This document shows positions 45,693-54,020 of a stretch of 64,000 nucleotides of DNA, piece by piece. The DNA comes from Paenibacillus timonensis (lineage in GTDB: Bacteria > Bacillota > Bacilli > Paenibacillales > Paenibacillaceae). Numbering within the stretch: position 1 is the stretch's first letter; each line of letters begins with the position of its first letter. Below the pieces are notes generated by a model that was given only the letters and a program-made list of their open reading frames with translations, did not search any database and was not told where the DNA came from. Location of the stretch: positions 1 through 64,000 of the forward strand of contig NZ_WNZY01000017.1 of assembly GCF_009725205.1 (NCBI RefSeq). Direction: 5' to 3'. The translations under genes were made by a program, and so were the position numbers.

Positions 45693-46199
45693 TTAATACA
45701 ACTCTTGCACCTCTTGCCCTTTTTCGGTAGCGCGTTCGCGGGTCTCCAGCGTATCCCAGCCGTCGCTTCCGAGCAAATCCAACTGCGCTTCCACCAGCGT
45801 ACGGAACCGCGCCCGGTAGATAGAAGCCTGTTTCTTGAGCTCTTCCACTTCCATGGCGATTTTACGTGATTTCGAGAGCGATTCGTTGACGATTCGATCC
45901 GCGTTCTTCTCCGCTTCCTTCACGATCAACTGCGCTTCCTTCTTCGCATTGTTCTTCACTTCATCGGCCGCTTCCTGCGCAACGATAATCGTTTTGCTCA
46001 GCGTATCCTCAATATTCGCAAAATGATCCAGTTTCTCTTGCAAAGTCATCAACTGGTTGTGAAGCTCCTTGTTCTCCCGGATCACGATCTCATAGTCTTT
46101 GATCACTTGGTCGAGAAACTCGTTGACTTCATCTTCGTCGTAACCGCGAATACGTCTGGAGAACTCTTTGTTATGTATATCCAGCGGCGTTAATGGCAT
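45693..46199 (-). CDS. divIVA: DivIVA cell-division / polarity protein
   Basis: 168 residues. N-terminal membrane-curvature-binding segment MPLTPLDIHNKEFSRRIRGYDEDEVNEFLDQVIKDYE (family hallmark), then long coiled coils (LHNQLMTLQEKLDHFANIEDTLSKTIIVAQEAADEVKNNAKKEAQ, seen in parts) to the C-terminus. Gathers at division sites and poles and, in spore formers, positions Min and chromosome-anchoring proteins. ATG 46199 has AGGAGG 8 bases upstream; a GTG at 46208 is rejected since it overlaps that region. Last gene of the ylm cluster. Confidence 0.95.
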   Translation of the reverse strand: MPLTPLDIHNKEFSRRIRGYDEDEVNEFLDQVIKDYEIVIRENKELHNQLMTLQEKLDHFANIEDTLSKTIIVAQEAADEVKNNAKKEAQLIVKEAEKNADRIVNESLSKSRKIAMEVEELKKQASIYRARFRTLVEAQLDLLGSDGWDTLETRERATEKGQEVQELY

Positions 46200-46227
46200 G
46201 ATCCCCACCTCCTAGAAATTTCGAAAC

Positions 46228-46351
46228 TTCCCTTAAAGTAGTTGTTCAAAAAGTCAACTTTTGATCACGAGGTAACTCGAGAAGCGAATTCGACATCGAA
46301 TCTTGAATTGCTAAAAACCTGACTTTTTTGAACTCGCACTTCAGCGGGAAG
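46228..46351. repeat. Dispersed repeat, copy C: short element with ~30-bp inverted ends
   Basis: Left end CTTCCC..AAAGTAGTTGTTCAAAAAGTCA and right end TGACTTTTTTGAACTCGCACTT..GGGAAG are imperfect inverted repeats. The middle keeps only AATTCGACATCGAATCTTGAATT of the core seen in copies A and B, so it looks like an internally deleted, MITE-like copy. It lies between ylmH and divIVA. Confidence 0.7.
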
Positions 46352-46436
46352 ACGTGGTCAATACAGTTACGAGAACCCTTCATAACAGTTCGAACTATCT
46401 TATTCGACAAGAATCCGCCATCTCCTGCAATAGACC

Positions 46437-47219
46437 TCACACAAATTTACCGATTTTGACACGATGTCTGCCCTTTTTGGTCAGGCCGCCTGCCTCGAGC
46501 ACTTTAAACCGCCCAAAGCCTTGCAAGGCGATCACGTCACCGGCCTTCAGCGGTGTAGAGGGATCTTCTTCCGTTCTCCAGTTCACCCGGCAACGCCCCG
46601 CTTTGATCGGAATTAGCACTTTACTGCGACTTAAGCGGAACACATCGCTGACAATGCCATCCAGTCGCAAAGAAGCCACCGTCAATTCCAGCGGCTCAAG
46701 CTCTTTCTCCATCGTTCTCAATTCGCTAAGGTTCAGCACCTCTGTAAAAACGCTAACGCGATGCACCTGATGAAGGTTCAGTTGCAGGAATGGTGCAATC
46801 TCTTCGGCGATCACCACATGGCATCCGTCCTCGCGGACATGAATATCGCCGATTTTATCGCGCTTGAGGCCCAATCCCAGAATCGCTCCCAAATAATCGC
46901 CGTGCTGAAGGGTAAGAAACTTCTGGTCTCCCGACGAGATATCGAGCACCTTCATTTCCATCGGTTCCTCGCTTAGGTCCCGGTAATCCGGAGCAATGAG
47001 TGCACGACGCCGTTCCGCGCCTTCATAACCGCCGTCCAGCCGGATGATCGCGTCTGGATGACGATTGGCCAAAGACTCCAGAATATAACACTGCCGCGGA
47101 TCCAGGAAGTCACTTAGCTTGACCTCATGGTAATCCCCGGCATTCACGACCCATTCCCAGGCCCGGTCGACGAACGGCCGTTCCTCCGGTTTAAAATGTT
47201 CATAAACATCCGCTTTCAT
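46437..47219 (-). CDS. ylmH: YlmH, S4-domain RNA-binding protein
   Basis: 260 residues: N-terminal YlmH domain (FKPEERPFVDRAWEWVVNAG; LSDFLDPRQCYILESLANRH) and C-terminal S4 domain (about 180-255: ASLRLDGIVSDVFRLSRSKV). In Bacillus YlmH helps clear peptidyl-tRNA from stalled large ribosomal subunits. Part of the ylmC-D-E-F-G-H-divIVA cluster in the usual order. ATG 47219 lies one base after the ylmG stop region. Confidence 0.93.
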   Translation of the reverse strand: MKADVYEHFKPEERPFVDRAWEWVVNAGDYHEVKLSDFLDPRQCYILESLANRHPDAIIRLDGGYEGAERRRALIAPDYRDLSEEPMEMKVLDISSGDQKFLTLQHGDYLGAILGLGLKRDKIGDIHVREDGCHVVIAEEIAPFLQLNLHQVHRVSVFTEVLNLSELRTMEKELEPLELTVASLRLDGIVSDVFRLSRSKVLIPIKAGRCRVNWRTEEDPSTPLKAGDVIALQGFGRFKVLEAGGLTKKGRHRVKIGKFV

Positions 47220-47220
47220 C

Positions 47221-47496
47221 TCAATACCCGAAGATATAGTGCAGAACGCTGATCAATCCGAAGGCAGCTAAGCGGAGTACGAACAAGGCAATAATCGGAG
47301 ATATGTCGATCATCCCCATGATCGGAGGAATAAACCGCCGGAAAGGAGCCAAATAAGGTTCAACCAGCTTGCCGAGCAGCTCGCCGATGAAACTCTCACG
47401 GACATTAGGTACCCAAGACATCAAAATGTAAACCAGGATCATATAAAAATAAATATTGTATAGCAGCCCAACAATGGAATCGATATAGCCTACCAA
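47221..47496 (-). CDS. ylmG: YggT-family membrane protein YlmG
   Basis: 91 residues, two YggT membrane segments (LLYNIYFYMILVYILMSWVP; LFVLRLAAFGLISVLHYIF) with the LVEPYLAPFRRFIPPIMGMIDISPI signature in between. In Bacillus and chloroplasts linked to division or nucleoid organisation; the exact role is unclear. Start is TTG 47496, with GAGGTGATG upstream. Confidence 0.92.
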   Translation of the reverse strand: MVGYIDSIVGLLYNIYFYMILVYILMSWVPNVRESFIGELLGKLVEPYLAPFRRFIPPIMGMIDISPIIALFVLRLAAFGLISVLHYIFGY

Positions 47497-47503
47497 GCTG
47501 TCA

Positions 47504-47953
47504 TCACCTCATTCTGTTGTAATCGGAATCCTCCGATAAAATCTCGGTTATAGATCCCTGAATCTCGACGGTATCCGGCGTGCACAGAAAAATATTCGCC
47601 CCGACCTTGGATATGCTCCCGCTCAGCGCGTAAATCGTTCCGCTCAAGAAGTCGATGATGCGCATCGCCTGATCATTGCGAACCCGCTGCAAATTAACCA
47701 CGACCGACCGATGAGAACGCAAATGGTCAGCGATTTCCTGCGCCTCTTCATATGAGCGAGGTTCATACAGGATCACCTTGACGTTCTTCTGGGAGTGAAT
47801 GCTGACCACGTTGTTTCCTCTCTGATTTTTACGGGATTCAAAGCTTGGGGTTTCAATTTCCGCGTCCTCTTGGCCGGAAAACCGTTCGCGCTCCACAATC
47901 TCTTCTTCTTCCTGCAAGCCCAGAAAGTTCATAAACCGGTTCATTACTCCCAT
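47504..47953 (-). CDS. sepF: Cell division protein SepF
   Basis: 149 residues. N-terminal amphipathic helix (VMNRFMNFLGLQEEEEIVE) that binds membrane, linker, and C-terminal DUF552 domain (about 60-145: VKVILYEPRSYEEAQEIADHL; VVVNLQRVRNDQAMRIIDFLSGTIYALSG), which binds FtsZ and bundles filaments. ATG overlaps the ylmE stop by one base (TAATG). Part of the ylm cluster. Confidence 0.95.
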   Translation of the reverse strand: MGVMNRFMNFLGLQEEEEIVERERFSGQEDAEIETPSFESRKNQRGNNVVSIHSQKNVKVILYEPRSYEEAQEIADHLRSHRSVVVNLQRVRNDQAMRIIDFLSGTIYALSGSISKVGANIFLCTPDTVEIQGSITEILSEDSDYNRMR

Positions 47954-48645
47954 TACGTCAATTCCCCTTTCCCCACTAAAAGCGTTCCGAGGCGCACCCA
48001 GGTCGCCCCCTCTTCAATCGCCACTTCAAAATCTCCCGACATCCCCATCGATAATTCTGTCAATGGCTCCGCAGTAATCGACAAGGCGTTCAGTTGATCA
48101 CGCAGCTCGCGCAGCCGGCGAAAGACCGGTCTTGTCCGCTCTGGATCATCCTCAATCGGAGCCATCGTCATCAGCCCGGCGATACGAATATGCTTCAATT
48201 CAGCGGTTTCCCTTAGAAAGTCGGCCGCCGTATCCGGCGTAATTCCCTGCTTCGACTCCTCGCCCGATACGTTCACCTGCAAGAATGCAGTCACGTTCGT
48301 TCCCAGTGCCGCGGCCCGCTTCTCCAATTCCCGGGCCAGCGACAGCCGGTCCAACGAATGAATATATTGAAATTTACCGATGACGTCCTTGACCTTCTTG
48401 CTCTGCAGATGGCCGATAAAATGCCAAGTCCCTTGCCCACCGAGGGCTTCCCATTTGGGGACGGCGATTTGCGGACGATTCTCGCCGATATGCTCAATTC
48501 CCTCCGCCAGAACTTCACGGGTGGCTTCAGTCGACACATATTTGGTTACGGCGACGACATGGACCTCCTCGCGCTTTCTTCCGCTCCGCTCGCAGGCAGC
48601 TTTAATCCGCTCTTCCACGTGCTGTATTCGTTCCTTCAGCGACAC
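47953..48645 (-). CDS. ylmE: YggS-family PLP-binding protein (PLP homeostasis)
   Basis: 230 residues. Alanine-racemase-like barrel with PLP lysine in VVAVTKYVS near 35, GENRPQIAVPKWEAL near 60, HFIGHLQSKKVKDVI near 80, and SMGMSGDFEVAIEEGATWVRLGT near the C-terminus. Holds and distributes pyridoxal phosphate; affects amino-acid pools. Start is GTG 48645, with AGAGGTGA before it, giving the family's usual length; a much longer reading into pgeF is rejected. Confidence 0.93.
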   Translation of the reverse strand: MSLKERIQHVEERIKAACERSGRKREEVHVVAVTKYVSTEATREVLAEGIEHIGENRPQIAVPKWEALGGQGTWHFIGHLQSKKVKDVIGKFQYIHSLDRLSLARELEKRAAALGTNVTAFLQVNVSGEESKQGITPDTAADFLRETAELKHIRIAGLMTMAPIEDDPERTRPVFRRLRELRDQLNALSITAEPLTELSMGMSGDFEVAIEEGATWVRLGTLLVGKGELT

Positions 48646-48653
48646 GGGAAGGA

Positions 48654-49508
48654 TCACCTCTCTTTTATGCCTATCCAGCTTGCCATTCTTCCTGTGACGC
48701 CACCTTGCGCCCGGTAGGAGTAAAAATACTCCGGATGACAGCTTGTACACCACCTTGTACATTCGATATGAATCGGCAATATTCCTGCTTTAATCATAAT
48801 GATTCGATTCAATTCTTTCAAGTTCAGCATCGTTTTCCCTACATGCTCTGACGCCGAAGCATAGGGCTTCTCCTTCGCAGAGCCTCCCTCATCGGGCAGT
48901 GCCTCGCGGACTTTCTCCATCACCGCTTCATCCACCTCGTAGCAGCATCCTCCGATGCTGGGGCCGATCGCGGTGCGAATCTCGCTGCGCTGACTGCCAA
49001 ACTCACGCTCCATCGTCTCGATCATTTCCGCGGCAATGTGGCGGACGGTGCCCTTCCAGCCCGCATGGGCCAAACCGACGACCCTCTGCACAGGATCGAC
49101 AAAATAAAGCGGTACGCAATCCGCATAAAACGAAGTCAGCAGGATTCCCGGCACGTTCGTCACCAGCCCGTCCGTTTCCTGGAAAGCGCTGCTGCGATCC
49201 AGATACCCCTTGCCGCGATCTTCGGCTCGGACCACGGCAACGGCGCTGCCGTGGACCTGCTCGCCGCAGGTCCAGCCTTCAGGCGAGAAACCCAGGGCCT
49301 CGGATAACCGGCGCCGGTTCTCCAGGACATGCAACGGTTCGTCGCCGACATGATATGCGAGATTCAAGCGATCGTACGGCGGCTCGCTGACTCCGCCTGA
49401 CCGGCCGGTAAAACCGACGCTGATCCCCGGGATCAGGTCCAACCACGGAGCCAACTCGAACCGTTCCACTTGTTCATCTTTAGCATTCCTTACAAACGGT
49501 TCCATCAT
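48654..49508 (-). CDS. pgeF: Peptidoglycan editing factor PgeF (laccase domain)
   Basis: 284 residues, multicopper-oxidase-like 'laccase domain' family, YlmD in Bacillus. Segments: GFTGRSGGVSEPPYDRLNLAYHVGD, CGEQVHGSAVAVV near 82, TSFYADCVPLYFVDP, GLAHAGWKGTVRHIA near 145, GPSIGGCCYEVDEAV, which supply the zinc-binding His/Cys. The E. coli homologue removes wrong L-Ser from UDP-MurNAc precursors; related proteins act as purine nucleoside phosphorylases. Second gene of the cluster. Confidence 0.93.
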   Translation of the reverse strand: MMEPFVRNAKDEQVERFELAPWLDLIPGISVGFTGRSGGVSEPPYDRLNLAYHVGDEPLHVLENRRRLSEALGFSPEGWTCGEQVHGSAVAVVRAEDRGKGYLDRSSAFQETDGLVTNVPGILLTSFYADCVPLYFVDPVQRVVGLAHAGWKGTVRHIAAEMIETMEREFGSQRSEIRTAIGPSIGGCCYEVDEAVMEKVREALPDEGGSAKEKPYASASEHVGKTMLNLKELNRIIMIKAGILPIHIECTRWCTSCHPEYFYSYRAQGGVTGRMASWIGIKER

Positions 49509-49631
49509 CCATCTCCTTAAGGTAATTAATCAGTGCCAGAATAACGCCTCTGAGGTTCGTAAAATTTCAAGTCACTCACACTGCTTTTCCTTCAAGTCTA
49601 CCACAAACCGGCCAGGCATCGCTTGCGGTTT

Positions 49632-49943
49632 CTAGCTCCGCCGCTCTGCCCGTCCGTCCCGGTCGATGTACACGGTCGTATCGTAGGTCGTCTGCGTTCT
49701 GGATTCGCGTAATTCCTCCATTTTAACCAGAACGACGTCGGATCCGATCTTCACGATATTTTTCCAGGGGATGATCAAATCGCTGCCGCCGCCGAACAAC
49801 CCCATAAATTTCGCCCCGACGGGCACGACGATCGCCTCGATAACCCCTTGCCGAAGATCCAGCTCCAGGTCGCTGATATGCCCGAGCCGCTTCCCGTCCA
49901 CGACATTGATGACGTCTTTTGTCTGGAAATCGGATATTTTCAT
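49632..49943 (-). CDS. ylmC: YlmC/YmxH-family PRC-barrel sporulation protein
   Basis: 103 residues with a PRC-barrel: MKISDFQTKDVINVVDGKRLGHISDLELDLRQGVIEAIVVP then LIIPWKNIVKIGSDVVLVKM. Matches the YlmC/YmxH family found in spore formers; role not established. ATG 49943 is chosen with GGTGAGGG 5 bases upstream; an upstream in-frame ATG (49967) lacks this. Precedes pgeF by 123 bases in which I see no clear promoter. Confidence 0.88.
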   Translation of the reverse strand: MKISDFQTKDVINVVDGKRLGHISDLELDLRQGVIEAIVVPVGAKFMGLFGGGSDLIIPWKNIVKIGSDVVLVKMEELRESRTQTTYDTTVYIDRDGRAERRS

Positions 49944-50075
49944 ACTCGCCCTCACCACATTGTCCATGGTTTTACCGCCCCCATCCCGTCTGTTTCACTC
50001 CGTCCCTTTACTATATGTGCGAGGAATTCGGTGCATGCGCCCTTGGCCACGGGAAAAGAGACGCTCCGGCAACGC

Positions 50076-50128
50076 AAAAAAGGACTGCCCCTCCGGAATC
50101 GTTTGATACCGGAAGAAGCCGTCCTTTT
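50076..50128 (-). terminator. Terminator of the flavoprotein gene
   Basis: Minus strand AAAGGAC(G)GC ... GC(A)GTCCTTT outer stem with an inner TTCCGG/CCGGAA and a T run. Confidence 0.8.
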
Positions 50129-50151
50129 GATCTGTCGCGTTCTATCTTTTT

Positions 50152-52098
50152 CTATTTTTTGCCCAGCGCCCCGGCAGCCGCGTTTTCGCCGCCCAGACGT
50201 CCGGAAGTGAACGAATAGCCAATGCCTACGCCATTGCCGACGTAAGTGTCATTAAACAGCACACCTTCGGATTCAAGCCCGACGGCATAAAGTCCTTTCA
50301 CCGGCACGCGTTTGTCGTTCAGCACTTGGAATTTAGGGTTTACGAGCAAGCCGCCAACCGAACCCAGGTTGTTGATCTCGGCAATGATCGCGTAGTATGG
50401 GCCTTCGCCCATTGGCAGTAAATAATCTTTGGTTTTGCCAAATTCTGTGTCTACGCCAGTTTTGGTTGCTTGGGTGTATTTATTAAATGCATCCTTGAAC
50501 ACTTCTACGTCCATTCCGGCGTTTTTGGCTAATTCCTCGATCGTGTTGCCTTTATAGCCGTCTCCGTTTTTCACCATCGTATCGAATACGGATACGACGT
50601 TTTTCCAAGGGGTGTCCAGCTTGAACTCATCCTTGAAATCCGCATAAAATTCGGGAGGAAGTCCAGGTAACTTCGACGCGTTAACGCCGTTCATGCCCTT
50701 CGATTCCAAAGCTTTCAGCTGTGATTGTGAAACGATCACCAGATGGTAAGGCCCGTTAAAGGCGCTTGTATTGGCTGCCGCAACCGCCGTTAGGGTAGCC
50801 GTCTCGTCTCTGAACCGGGCTCCCGAAGGACCGACGTTCATCAAAGTCGGCAGATAACTCAACATCATTGGATAGGTCGCTTCAAAAGACGTATACTGCT
50901 TCTTCAAATCTCCGGTCGCTCTGGCCAACGTCTGGTGCAGCATTTGCCCGCCGAAGTTATCCGGGACCTTCGCGCCTGCCGCCCAGGACATTTTCAGACC
51001 TTCGCCAATGTTCTGCGCGAGTCCGCCGTTAACGCCCTCAAAGCCAAAGGCTTCCTTCACCATTTCTTTATTGCCAGCGTATCCGCCCGTCGCCATGACG
51101 ACGCTTTTTGCGCTGATTTCCAGCGTTGTTCCGTCCGCCTTCTCCGCTACGACGCCGGTTACGGTTCCTTTCGCGTCGGTCATCAGTTTCTTCGCGGTCG
51201 TTTCGGTAATGACCTTGCCGCCGTTCTTCTCTACGGAAGCTGCCAGCATCTTGCGAAGCGTCTGTTCGCGGGTGTTATAAGCCGGAAGCAGATGAAGCTG
51301 TTCTCCGCCAAAGTTCATAAAGGTCGTAACGTAACCTTTGCTCTTCAGCCAATCGTATGTGTCCCCGGATTTCGTGACGTATTGGCGGACAGCCGCCGCA
51401 TCCACTCTCCAGTGGTTATTGACGATCCAGTTGGAGATTTCCTGTTCCACGTTCACCTTTAACCCGCCGTCAACCGCGGCGGAAGAGTTATAGAATTTAC
51501 CTGCCCAAGACAGGTTGCTGGCACCGCCGATCACACCGGTCTTTTCGATGATCACGACTTTGGCCCCTTTGTCCGCTGCCGTCACCGCTGCCGATACGCC
51601 GGAAGCACCAGCGCCAACGACAACGACGTCCGCTTGGAGCTTCTCCGTCTTGCCTACGCCAGGTTTCTTGACGCTAACCGATTTCAAAGCGTTCACATCG
51701 CCGCCTGCTTTCTTCACGGCGTTCTCTACCGCTTTCAGCATGGCATCGCTCGATACGCTTGCACCGCTTACCGCGTCAATGGCCAGCGATTGGTTAGCCA
51801 GGATTTGCTCCTTGACTTTGTTTAGCGCCGAATCGCCCAGACCTTCGGTTTCGGTTTGACTGAGGATTTTGATATCTTTGATCCGATCCGCTTGCTCCAT
51901 CGTCACTTGCACCTTGATCACGCCGTCTTTGCCTTCGGCTTCTCCGGTATACGTCCCGGCTTTAAATGCCGAGGCCGCCGCCGCTGTTGAAGGGCTGTTT
52001 ACCAGCTTCCCGGATTGCCACCCCCAGCCGAACATCGATGCGACCAATACGATACAGATGGAAAACATGAGCATTTTGTTAAAACGATTGCTGCGCAT
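50152..52098 (-). CDS. Exported FMN-binding/FAD reductase (fumarate-reductase type)
   Basis: 648 residues. N-terminal signal or anchor helix (about 9-27), FMN-binding domain (about 42-135) with the covalent flavinylation motif DAVSGASVSSD near 108, then an FAD-binding fumarate reductase/succinate dehydrogenase fold: ADVVVVGAGASGVSAAVTAADKGAKVVIIEK near 155 and GGLLVNPKFQVL ... GLYAVGLESEG near the C-terminus. Such extracellular flavoproteins reduce fumarate, urocanate, acrylate or similar acceptors using electrons passed to the covalent FMN. The acceptor here is unknown. Controlled by a MerR-type promoter; the regulator gene lies directly upstream. Confidence 0.88.
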   Translation of the reverse strand: MRSNRFNKMLMFSICIVLVASMFGWGWQSGKLVNSPSTAAAASAFKAGTYTGEAEGKDGVIKVQVTMEQADRIKDIKILSQTETEGLGDSALNKVKEQILANQSLAIDAVSGASVSSDAMLKAVENAVKKAGGDVNALKSVSVKKPGVGKTEKLQADVVVVGAGASGVSAAVTAADKGAKVVIIEKTGVIGGASNLSWAGKFYNSSAAVDGGLKVNVEQEISNWIVNNHWRVDAAAVRQYVTKSGDTYDWLKSKGYVTTFMNFGGEQLHLLPAYNTREQTLRKMLAASVEKNGGKVITETTAKKLMTDAKGTVTGVVAEKADGTTLEISAKSVVMATGGYAGNKEMVKEAFGFEGVNGGLAQNIGEGLKMSWAAGAKVPDNFGGQMLHQTLARATGDLKKQYTSFEATYPMMLSYLPTLMNVGPSGARFRDETATLTAVAAANTSAFNGPYHLVIVSQSQLKALESKGMNGVNASKLPGLPPEFYADFKDEFKLDTPWKNVVSVFDTMVKNGDGYKGNTIEELAKNAGMDVEVFKDAFNKYTQATKTGVDTEFGKTKDYLLPMGEGPYYAIIAEINNLGSVGGLLVNPKFQVLNDKRVPVKGLYAVGLESEGVLFNDTYVGNGVGIGYSFTSGRLGGENAAAGALGKK

Positions 52099-52177
52099 TC
52101 CCTCTTCTCCCCTTACTGCATATTGAAGCCTTTTGTGATTGTTTTCACATAAACGGATGAACTAAGGCTTCTCTACA

Positions 52178-52208
52178 AGCATAAACCTTGGTGCGGCACC
52201 AAGGTCAA
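52178..52208 (-). promoter_or_regulatory. MerR-type promoter of the flavoprotein gene
   Basis: Minus strand TTGACC (52203-52208), 19-bp spacer, TATGCT (52178-52183). The spacer holds the palindrome CTTGGTGC-C-GCACCAAG. A 19-bp spacer with a central palindrome is the hallmark of MerR-activated promoters. The -35 box overlaps the stop codon of the MerR gene (52205). Confidence 0.85.
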
Positions 52209-53023
52209 TAGGATTCCTCTATGGGGATATGTATTTCCAAGAACGATCGTTTCTGGCCTTCATGATTTTCGGTCAACATCAACCGTCCGGTTGTCGCGCC
52301 GGAAATTACATATTGATGTTCAACCATGTAATCCAGCATAAATCGGAATGCCTCTATGGAAAGGTGCTCGCTCTGCGGCGACAAAATCACCGAAGACACG
52401 CAACGGGACGGAGGAATATGCTCCAGATGCTCGTCTAATCCAATCCCAAGCTCACGCACGTCTTCATCCGAGATTGACAAGCCCCAGCTGTAATCCAAAA
52501 GCTCCTCCTCCGATTTGATGGAGTTCTGCTCGATGCGGAAGCAATAAAAAGAGTAAGGCAACAGTTCCATCAAAGTGTTTATAGTGCCTTCCAAACCCTT
52601 CGTGTTCAGCAGGTTGTTTTTATCCGTTTGCTTTAATCGATAAAGTCCCGGCCTTTCCACAAGCGTGCATTGGTATAGCCGATTCTCCATACTCTGAACT
52701 TCCCGGCTCAATTCGTTTAGCTTATGCAGCAACATTGTGCTTTTGCGAATCTCTTCCGTCAGCTCCTGCTTGCTGTTCTCCATCTTATCGAGAATGTCGT
52801 CAAGCGAGGCGTTTTGAATGAGTTCAGCTACGTCCTGCAGCGGAATCTGCAGGCTTCGATACCAACGGCTCATCAATAGATCCCGAGCATCAAGGTCGTT
52901 GAAATAGCGGTAACTGTTGTGACGATCCTTCATCGGCTTGACGATGTCATGCTTTTCATACAACCTTAGCGTATCCCGGGTGATACCCAGCAGCGAGGAA
53001 AACTCGCCAATGCAATATTTCAT
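52205..53023 (-). CDS. MerR-family transcriptional regulator
   Basis: 272 residues. N-terminal MerR winged helix (YCIGEFSSLLGITRDTLRLYEKHDIVKPMKDRHNSYRYFNDLDARDL in family order), a dimerisation coiled coil (about 75-120), and a long C-terminal effector domain of about 150 residues resembling GyrI-like/BmrR-type sensing domains (YSFYCFRIEQNSIKSEEELL; RCVSSVIL; SFLEIHIPIEES). It probably activates the flavoprotein gene next to it from the 19-bp-spacer promoter. Ligand unknown, probably a small organic molecule. ATG 53023 has AAGGAA before it. Confidence 0.88.
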   Translation of the reverse strand: MKYCIGEFSSLLGITRDTLRLYEKHDIVKPMKDRHNSYRYFNDLDARDLLMSRWYRSLQIPLQDVAELIQNASLDDILDKMENSKQELTEEIRKSTMLLHKLNELSREVQSMENRLYQCTLVERPGLYRLKQTDKNNLLNTKGLEGTINTLMELLPYSFYCFRIEQNSIKSEEELLDYSWGLSISDEDVRELGIGLDEHLEHIPPSRCVSSVILSPQSEHLSIEAFRFMLDYMVEHQYVISGATTGRLMLTENHEGQKRSFLEIHIPIEESY

Positions 53024-53121
53024 GTTCCTTCCCTCCTAGCGTATCTCACGTCCGCAAGCCTATCGCATCACTTCTATGATACCGAAGGAGAAGAGAATCG
53101 AGATATGGAAATGTTCACATT

Positions 53122-53143
53122 AAAAAAGGTCCCCGCAGGGACC
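53122..53143 (-). terminator. Terminator of sigG
   Basis: GGTCCC/GGGACC stem with short loop, T run on the minus strand, directly after the sigG stop. Confidence 0.85.
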
Positions 53144-53147
53144 GGAC

Positions 53148-53930
53148 TTACGACTTCACATGCTTTTGCATTTGTAAAATGGCGGATTTCTCAAGCCTGG
53201 ACACTTGAGCCTGGGAGATCCCAATTTCGTCGGCAACCTCCATTTGCGTTTTTCCTTCAAAGAAACGCATGGACAAGATCATTTTCTCGCGGCGGCCCAA
53301 CCGCTGCATCGCTTCGCGCAGGGCGATCTCCTCGATCCAGGAAACGTCCTTGTTCTTGTCATCGCTGATTTGATCCATCACGTAGATCGGGTCACCGCCA
53401 TCATGGTAGATCGGTTCGAACAAAGAGACCGGATCTTGGATGGCGTCGAGGGCAAAGACAACGTCTTCCTTCGGCAAGCCTAATGCCTCCGAGATTTCAA
53501 AAATCGTGGGCTCGCGCGAGTTCTGATTGGTCAGGTTGTCCCGCATTTGCAGCGCCTTATAGGCGATATCTCGCAGACTGCGAGAGACGCGGATCGGGTT
53601 GTTGTCCCGAAGGTAACGCCGGATTTCCCCAATAATCATCGGCACGGCATAAGTGGAGAATTTGACGTTTTGCGATAAATCGAAATTATCGATGGCTTTC
53701 ATGAGTCCGATGCAGCCAACCTGGAACAGGTCGTCCACATACTCCCCCCGATTGTTGAACCGTTGGATGACGCTCAGCACGAGTCTCAGATTGCCATTTA
53801 CTAACTTTTCTCTGGCTGATCTTACGTGGTCCTGCTGCAACGAGTGGAACAATTCACGCATTTCCGCATTGGTTAGAACGGGCAATTTTGCGGTATCGAC
53901 ACCGCAAATTTCGACTTTGTTTCGGGTCAT
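53148..53930 (-). CDS. sigG: RNA polymerase sporulation sigma factor SigG
   Basis: Late forespore sigma factor, 260 residues. Typical start MTRNKVEICGVDTAKLPVL (SigG N-terminus that binds SpoIIAB/Gin), region 2 (ARE-KLVNGNLRLVLSVIQRF; YVDDLFQVGCIGLMKAIDNFD), region 3, and region 4 helix-turn-helix (KTQMEVADEIGISQAQVSRLEKSAI). ATG 53930 is chosen with GGGAGG upstream; extra residues upstream in frame overlap its own promoter. In the usual spoIIGA-sigE-sigG order, with an unusual repeat between sigE and sigG. Confidence 0.97.
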   Translation of the reverse strand: MTRNKVEICGVDTAKLPVLTNAEMRELFHSLQQDHVRSAREKLVNGNLRLVLSVIQRFNNRGEYVDDLFQVGCIGLMKAIDNFDLSQNVKFSTYAVPMIIGEIRRYLRDNNPIRVSRSLRDIAYKALQMRDNLTNQNSREPTIFEISEALGLPKEDVVFALDAIQDPVSLFEPIYHDGGDPIYVMDQISDDKNKDVSWIEEIALREAMQRLGRREKMILSMRFFEGKTQMEVADEIGISQAQVSRLEKSAILQMQKHVKS

Positions 53931-53963
53931 CGTGTCTAAACCTCCCAAGGAGAAACTAATGAA

Positions 53964-53993
53964 CAGTATCTCCCGGGACTGCATTTTTATTCC
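53964..53993 (-). promoter_or_regulatory. Candidate sigma-F/G promoter of sigG
   Basis: Minus strand GAATA (53989-53993), 18-bp spacer, GATACTG (53964-53970). This agrees with the sigma-G pattern GHATR-N18-CATWHTA at five of seven -10 positions; the start would lie about 30 bases before the ATG. Confidence 0.45.
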
Positions 53994-54020
53994 GCAGCCA
54001 TCTTTCCATGACCAAGCAAA

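Noticed and set aside
48646-48762. N-terminal extension of ylmE into pgeF
   Set aside because: GTG 48645 has its own ribosome site and gives the normal family length.
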